25,163 nucleotides of DNA from a virus: positions 1 through 25,163 of IMG/VR virus record IMGVR_UViG_3300042898_001706. One strand, 5' to 3'. Both the position numbers and the translations under genes were made by a program. Position 1 is the first letter of the stretch. The number at the start of each line of letters is the position of its first letter. This document shows, in pieces, positions 22,281-25,163 of the stretch. The notes beneath the pieces were generated by a model. That model was given only the letters and a program-made list of their open reading frames with translations, was not told the DNA's origin and ran no database searches.

Positions 22281-23007
22281 CTACTGCCTCCACTATTTTT
22301 GCAATATCGCAGTTGTACCAGCCTGCGGAAAGCAAGCTGTTCACCTCAACAACCTTATACGATCCTTCGGATCTGCAAATGTCGAGTGTCCACAGGGGAG
22401 CAGGATCATAGTCCTCCGGAATGACGGACTTGGCAAACTCTTTGGCCTCTTCCATTCGCGGGCCGCTTTCGAGTATATCACCGTAAGGTGACTGAGTCAA
22501 GACGGAACCTTTGCTTATCACGAATCTCCACTCAAGCTCCACAGGCTTCACTGGAGCAAGCATCAGGAGTTCGTCTCTGTAGAGATCAGTTGGGACTTCC
22601 GAGTCCACTACAACCCCTGTGAACGTCTTGTAGCCGCTGTTCTGTTTGATGAACATGGCCGGATGACCTAGTGAAGCCCTCAGTAAAGAAAAGGTGCCAG
22701 CTTCTACAAACAAGTGGGGATTGTTTAGGGCATAACCGCCAAAGAATGGAAGGTAGTAATTACAATCATAGACTTTATCGTAGAGCCAGCATATAGCTTT
22801 TGGCCCTTTGGACTTTTGAAGTCGTCTGCCCAGAGTGTGAGTACCATAGAAGATGTAGTCCGTAACGGGAGACTTGGAGAACGTCGGCCCATTTATTCCA
22901 TATGACACCCAACTCAGCCTATCCCCAAGAATTTCGACTAATTGTTGCTCATTCTCCTCGAAAACATCTTTTTCAACTACCCAGTCCATCTTCAATAGTA
23001 GCGTCAT
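22267..23007 (-). CDS. ATP-grasp domain protein, R2K/DUF4343-like (246 aa)
   Basis: Predicted ATP-grasp ligase-like protein that would couple ATP hydrolysis to forming a C-N or similar bond; substrate unknown. The C-terminal half has the R2K-type signature: VELEWRFVISKGSVLTQSPY, then APLWTLDICRSEGSYKVVEV and NSLLSAGWYNCDI. The first holds the Arg of the EWR strand; the second and third contain the Asp (LDIC) and Glu-Asn (VEVNS) residues that bind metal and ATP in ATP-grasp folds. MFIKQNSGYKTFTG provides a candidate ATP-binding Lys. The start is uncertain: ATG at 23007 was chosen over GTG at 23016 and ATG at 22989. Such proteins in phages may act in peptide tagging or modification. It is not visibly linked to the RNR genes except by position. 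Confidence 0.8.
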   Translation of the reverse strand: MTLLLKMDWVVEKDVFEENEQQLVEILGDRLSWVSYGINGPTFSKSPVTDYIFYGTHTLGRRLQKSKGPKAICWLYDKVYDCNYYLPFFGGYALNNPHLFVEAGTFSLLRASLGHPAMFIKQNSGYKTFTGVVVDSEVPTDLYRDELLMLAPVKPVELEWRFVISKGSVLTQSPYGDILESGPRMEEAKEFAKSVIPEDYDPAPLWTLDICRSEGSYKVVEVNSLLSAGWYNCDIAKIVEAVDEHN

Positions 23008-23015
23008 TTGCCCCA

Positions 23016-23264
23016 CTAGTCCTTGTCAATCAAACGGTCTGGAGGAATCAATTTTTTAACTTTGAAGGTCTTGTCGTACTCTATCTCTATGTACGAGGCT
23101 AGAACTGATTCGACCCTATCTATTTCTTCTTTTACCGCAGTCCTGAATCTATCAGAAAGAATAGCAGATAGGCCTACCCTATGCAAATCTCTTATATAAT
23201 CGCCAAGTGGATTATTTGACTCTAGGTAATAGGACTTAGATATTAGATCATCTATATTGCTCAT
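23016..23264 (-). CDS. Hypothetical protein (82 aa)
   Basis: Not recognised. A small, mostly helical and charged protein (MSNIDDLISKSYYLESNNPL...; FRTAVKEEIDRVESVLASYI) that ends with a basic-acidic stretch. The ATG has AGG with 6 bases of spacing. The preceding gap of 51 bases (23265-23315) holds no gene or clear hairpin. No motif suggests a function. Confidence 0.55.
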   Translation of the reverse strand: MSNIDDLISKSYYLESNNPLGDYIRDLHRVGLSAILSDRFRTAVKEEIDRVESVLASYIEIEYDKTFKVKKLIPPDRLIDKD

Positions 23265-23315
23265 TACAAACCTAATGCTAATTGTTTAATAACAAAATCC
23301 ACCTTGTCTTCTGAG

Positions 23316-23564
23316 CTACGCACTTGCAATATCAGAAATCAAAACCACTTCAGGTCCTTCTCTATCAATGATCTCACAGGAAGACTGTGTAGGATTCTGC
23401 CATGGTTCTGACCCCTCAGCACCACAATGTCTTGAAGCCAAAGATCTAGCTAGTTTTTCACTCTCGGCACGTATTACCATACCGAAGCATTTATCATACC
23501 ATGGGTCCCACGGGCTATTCATTGTTTTGATTGGTCTCAGAATCCAAAGCTTCATATCACTCAT
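23316..23564 (-). CDS. Conserved-looking phage hypothetical protein (82 aa)
   Basis: Function unknown. The protein begins MSDMKLWILRPIKTMNSPWD followed by PWYDKCFGMVIRAES, a pattern I associate with a small protein found in many phages (KLWILRP, WDPWYDK, FxxVxRAxxE). The rest contains SRHCGAEG and SCEIIDREGPEVVLISD. It is probably a compact alpha/beta fold. The start at 23564 follows GGAG with 7 bases of spacing and overlaps the DUF1508-like gene by 8 bases. Confidence 0.65.
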   Translation of the reverse strand: MSDMKLWILRPIKTMNSPWDPWYDKCFGMVIRAESEKLARSLASRHCGAEGSEPWQNPTQSSCEIIDREGPEVVLISDIASA

Positions 23565-23751
23565 AACTAATCTCCGCTGTGAGGTCTTTAGAATCGTACT
23601 GGAGGTTAAATTCCTTGGCTATCGCCTTTACCGTCTGTACGCACTTGGTCTTTGACGAATACGCCTCAGACGACGCTAGGATATTCCCATTGTCTGCAAC
23701 AAGCCGGAAGAAATATGCCCCATTTTGATTAATAACGACTTCAAATTTCAT
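23557..23751 (-). CDS. DUF1508/YegP-like protein (64 aa)
   Basis: Predicted single DUF1508 (UPF0339) domain. The signature is FEVVINQNGAYFFRLVADNG followed by NILASSEAYSSKTKCVQTVK: a strand, an NG turn, the F-R-L strand, N-G-x-I-L-x-S-S-E-x-Y and a helix. Bacterial YegP-type proteins usually carry two copies in tandem; this has one. The biochemical role of the family is unknown. The ATG follows AGGAG with 8 bases of spacing, 11 bases after the preceding gene's stop. Confidence 0.75.
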   Translation of the reverse strand: MKFEVVINQNGAYFFRLVADNGNILASSEAYSSKTKCVQTVKAIAKEFNLQYDSKDLTAEISYE

Positions 23752-23762
23752 GAGCTTCGCTC

Positions 23763-24182
23763 CTAAGAGTGTGATACGTTCCTAATTGGTGAAACCACTT
23801 CTTTTGCCGCATCCCCGCTTGCAAGTAGCCCCAACGACTTTACATATTTGACCAGTACCCCGATTGCATGCTTATCGCTTTGAGCGGCCTTGATCTCTCC
23901 AGAAATTTGGCCAGCATAAACTATGAGTTCTTCTTTACTGACTTCCTTTGGAAGATAACTGCGGAGTAGCTCATTCTCGCGGGATAGCTTGACACTATCG
24001 CCAAACTTCATAGTCTCGGTGTTACCCTTGACGATTTCGCGGCAGTATCGGATGATGAAATCATCAGTGAAGTTGTTCCTAGTTTGGCATTCCCCCAAAA
24101 CCACCTTCAGAATATCGCTAGCTAGCTGATTTCTCATTTTAGTGGCGGTAGTGATGTCTGCCTTGATTACGTCGATTAGCAT
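23763..24182 (-). CDS. GatB/YqeY-like protein (139 aa)
   Basis: Predicted YqeY-type protein, related to the tail domain of GatB. Typical features are the opening helix with ATKMRNQLASDILKVVLGEC, then SRENELLRSYLPKEVSKEEL (residues about 67-86, matching the EIxxLxxYLPxQLSEEEL pattern of YqeY) and the closing helical bundle with KYVKSLGLLASGDAAKEVVS. The length is close to bacterial YqeY (about 150 aa). In GatB the domain binds tRNA, so an effect on tRNA or translation is possible. Phage copies are known, but their role is unclear. GGAG precedes the ATG closely. Confidence 0.75.
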   Translation of the reverse strand: MLIDVIKADITTATKMRNQLASDILKVVLGECQTRNNFTDDFIIRYCREIVKGNTETMKFGDSVKLSRENELLRSYLPKEVSKEELIVYAGQISGEIKAAQSDKHAIGVLVKYVKSLGLLASGDAAKEVVSPIRNVSHS

Positions 24183-24191
24183 GGCTCCGCC

Positions 24192-24401
24192 TTATGAAAT
24201 GAGGAATATATACCATAGCCCAATAGTTAGTATGGGGATGGTTATAGGAGAGAATAATGTAGCCAGAATGAAAAATTCAACATAGTCACTATGCTTCATT
24301 CCGAACCAGTCAGCTACTTTAGACCCATATGGCTTATACAAGAAACTAGCCCAAATATGGATACATACTAGGGTGAATATTAGGCATACTGCTAATTGCA
24401 T
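24192..24401 (-). CDS. Small membrane protein, two TM segments (69 aa)
   Basis: Unknown. Hydrophobic spans at about 2-21 (QLAVCLIFTLVCIHIWASFL) and 43-67 (FFILATLFSPITIPILTIGL onward) flank a polar loop with YKPYGSKVADWFGMKHSDY. It overlaps the ThyX stop by 10 bases and ends 9 bases before the YqeY-like gene. Nothing indicates lysis or transport. Confidence 0.6.
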   Translation of the reverse strand: MQLAVCLIFTLVCIHIWASFLYKPYGSKVADWFGMKHSDYVEFFILATLFSPITIPILTIGLWYIFLIS

Positions 24402-25163
24402 TGGTATTCACCAATCAATGTTTTGCGGTACTGCACCCATCCGTACCCAAAATTCCCACCAGACAGGGGGAAAAGATCTGAGCACTCGGCCTGATGCTCG
24501 GTTGGGCTGAAGTGCTTTGATGAGACTAGACGGTCATGCAGAGCAATATCCTGAGAAACGTCTCTGGTGCCCTCGGCAGTGAGGTAGCTCACACGGGCAC
24601 ACCTTCCCGCCGATACCTTAATCAGATCATCCTTTGATAGGATCTCGTCTCCGGGGAATCCTGTCAGGGGAAGATGCCAGTCTCCCACTTCGAGAAGTTT
24701 CGGCCAAGAAGCCTTCATGCAGTCACGAGACATGTAGGCTAATTTTTGAATGTGCGGCTCTGCCTCGGGATGGCAACGCAGAGCAAAGAAGTTATTCCAA
24801 GCACCACTATTGCCAGTGCAGATAACAGTGGTCCACATCCACGGTTCAAGAATTCTATTGGCGATCTGTTTATGGAGGCCAAGTGCTAACAACTGCTTAG
24901 CATAGTACACAGAAGATGTCCTTGCGGACAACCATAGCTCTTCGCAATACTTGCTATCAGACATATATGATTGCACCGTAGAAGCATGATTACTGTCATC
25001 GTCGGGAAGATGGCAGACTCCGGTGAATCTATATTTTTCGTTTATATCTTGTATCTCTCCATATGCCTGCATCCCCTTCTGGGCCGCACCCCAATGAATA
25101 GGAATGAACGGATCTTCCTCTACCTGCTTGATGAACTTCTCAACTGGAATAGCTCTGCTGCTG
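24392..25163 (-). CDS. thyX: ThyX-like flavin-dependent thymidylate synthase, 5' end outside window
   Basis: Predicted FAD-dependent thymidylate synthase, which makes dTMP from dUMP with methylenetetrahydrofolate and NADPH. The frame is open to the window edge (256 codons visible), so the true start lies beyond 25163; the ATG at 25072 is internal. Visible motifs in order are SSRAIPVEKFIKQV, WGAAQKGMQAYGE, LHKQIANRILEPW, WNNFFALRCHPEAEPHIQKL, VSAGRCARVSYL and SSKHFSPTEHQAE. The last two resemble the ARVSY and H-x-SPxEH elements that come near the N terminus of bacterial ThyX, and the first resembles the end of its RHR-x7-S-R motif. The order looks permuted, as in a phage subfamily I know from memory. 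It serves the same dNTP pathway as NrdAB and the dNMP kinase. Confidence 0.82.
   Translation of the reverse strand, partial: SSRAIPVEKFIKQVEEDPFIPIHWGAAQKGMQAYGEIQDINEKYRFTGVCHLPDDDSNHASTVQSYMSDSKYCEELWLSARTSSVYYAKQLLALGLHKQIANRILEPWMWTTVICTGNSGAWNNFFALRCHPEAEPHIQKLAYMSRDCMKASWPKLLEVGDWHLPLTGFPGDEILSKDDLIKVSAGRCARVSYLTAEGTRDVSQDIALHDRLVSSKHFSPTEHQAECSDLFPLSGGNFGYGWVQYRKTLIGEYQCN

Overview
The window looks like part of a large tailed-phage genome (Caudoviricetes, probably lytic). Every convincing gene is on the minus strand, almost all start and stop codons overlap or touch, and no noncoding stretch reaches 100 bases. The content is a phage replication and nucleotide set: a RecA/UvsX-type recombinase, a DnaB-type helicase, a DnaG-type primase, a dNMP kinase, class I ribonucleotide reductase, ThyX, PhoH, two nucleases and a small sigma factor. 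The host cannot be named from the sequence. I saw no tRNA, rRNA, CRISPR array or IS element.

In the direction of transcription (25163 to 1) the layout is as follows. (1) 25163-22062: a ThyX-like gene cut by the window edge, small membrane proteins, a YqeY-like protein, a DUF1508-like protein, small unknowns and an R2K-type ATP-grasp protein. (2) 22020-17262: ribonucleotide reductase. The large subunit is in two genes joined only by the halves of a split intein, with a GIY-YIG endonuclease gene between them; a small unknown gene and nrdB follow. (3) 17262-14109: PhoH and a run of small proteins, including an FmdB-type zinc ribbon and a membrane protein. (4) 14104-7496: recombination and replication: RecA/UvsX, a Vsr/DUF559-like nuclease, a possible UvsY-like mediator, a zinc-ribbon protein, helicase with a LAGLIDADG intein in its Walker A loop, primase and dNMP kinase. 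(5) 7496-4450: an HNH endonuclease with three HTH-like repeats, a RecB/Cas4-like Fe-S nuclease, a DEDD exonuclease and a sigma factor. (6) 4468-49: a cluster of glycosyltransferase-like proteins and one nucleotidyltransferase, likely for a glycan or sugar-based modification.

Regions 1, 2, 4 and 5 would together make and process dNTPs and replicate, recombine and trim phage DNA. Selfish elements sit in the most conserved sites: the P-loop of the helicase, and the point between the thiyl-radical cysteine and the catalytic glutamate of NrdA.

The most notable points are: the fractured nrdA with a split intein and GIY-YIG gene; a hairpin plus late-promoter-like box in front of that endonuclease, arranged as in T4 I-TevI-type genes; and two genes (exonuclease, Vsr-like nuclease) whose only sensible start appears to be ATT behind a good Shine-Dalgarno sequence. 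All family assignments were made by eye from motifs, without database searches.
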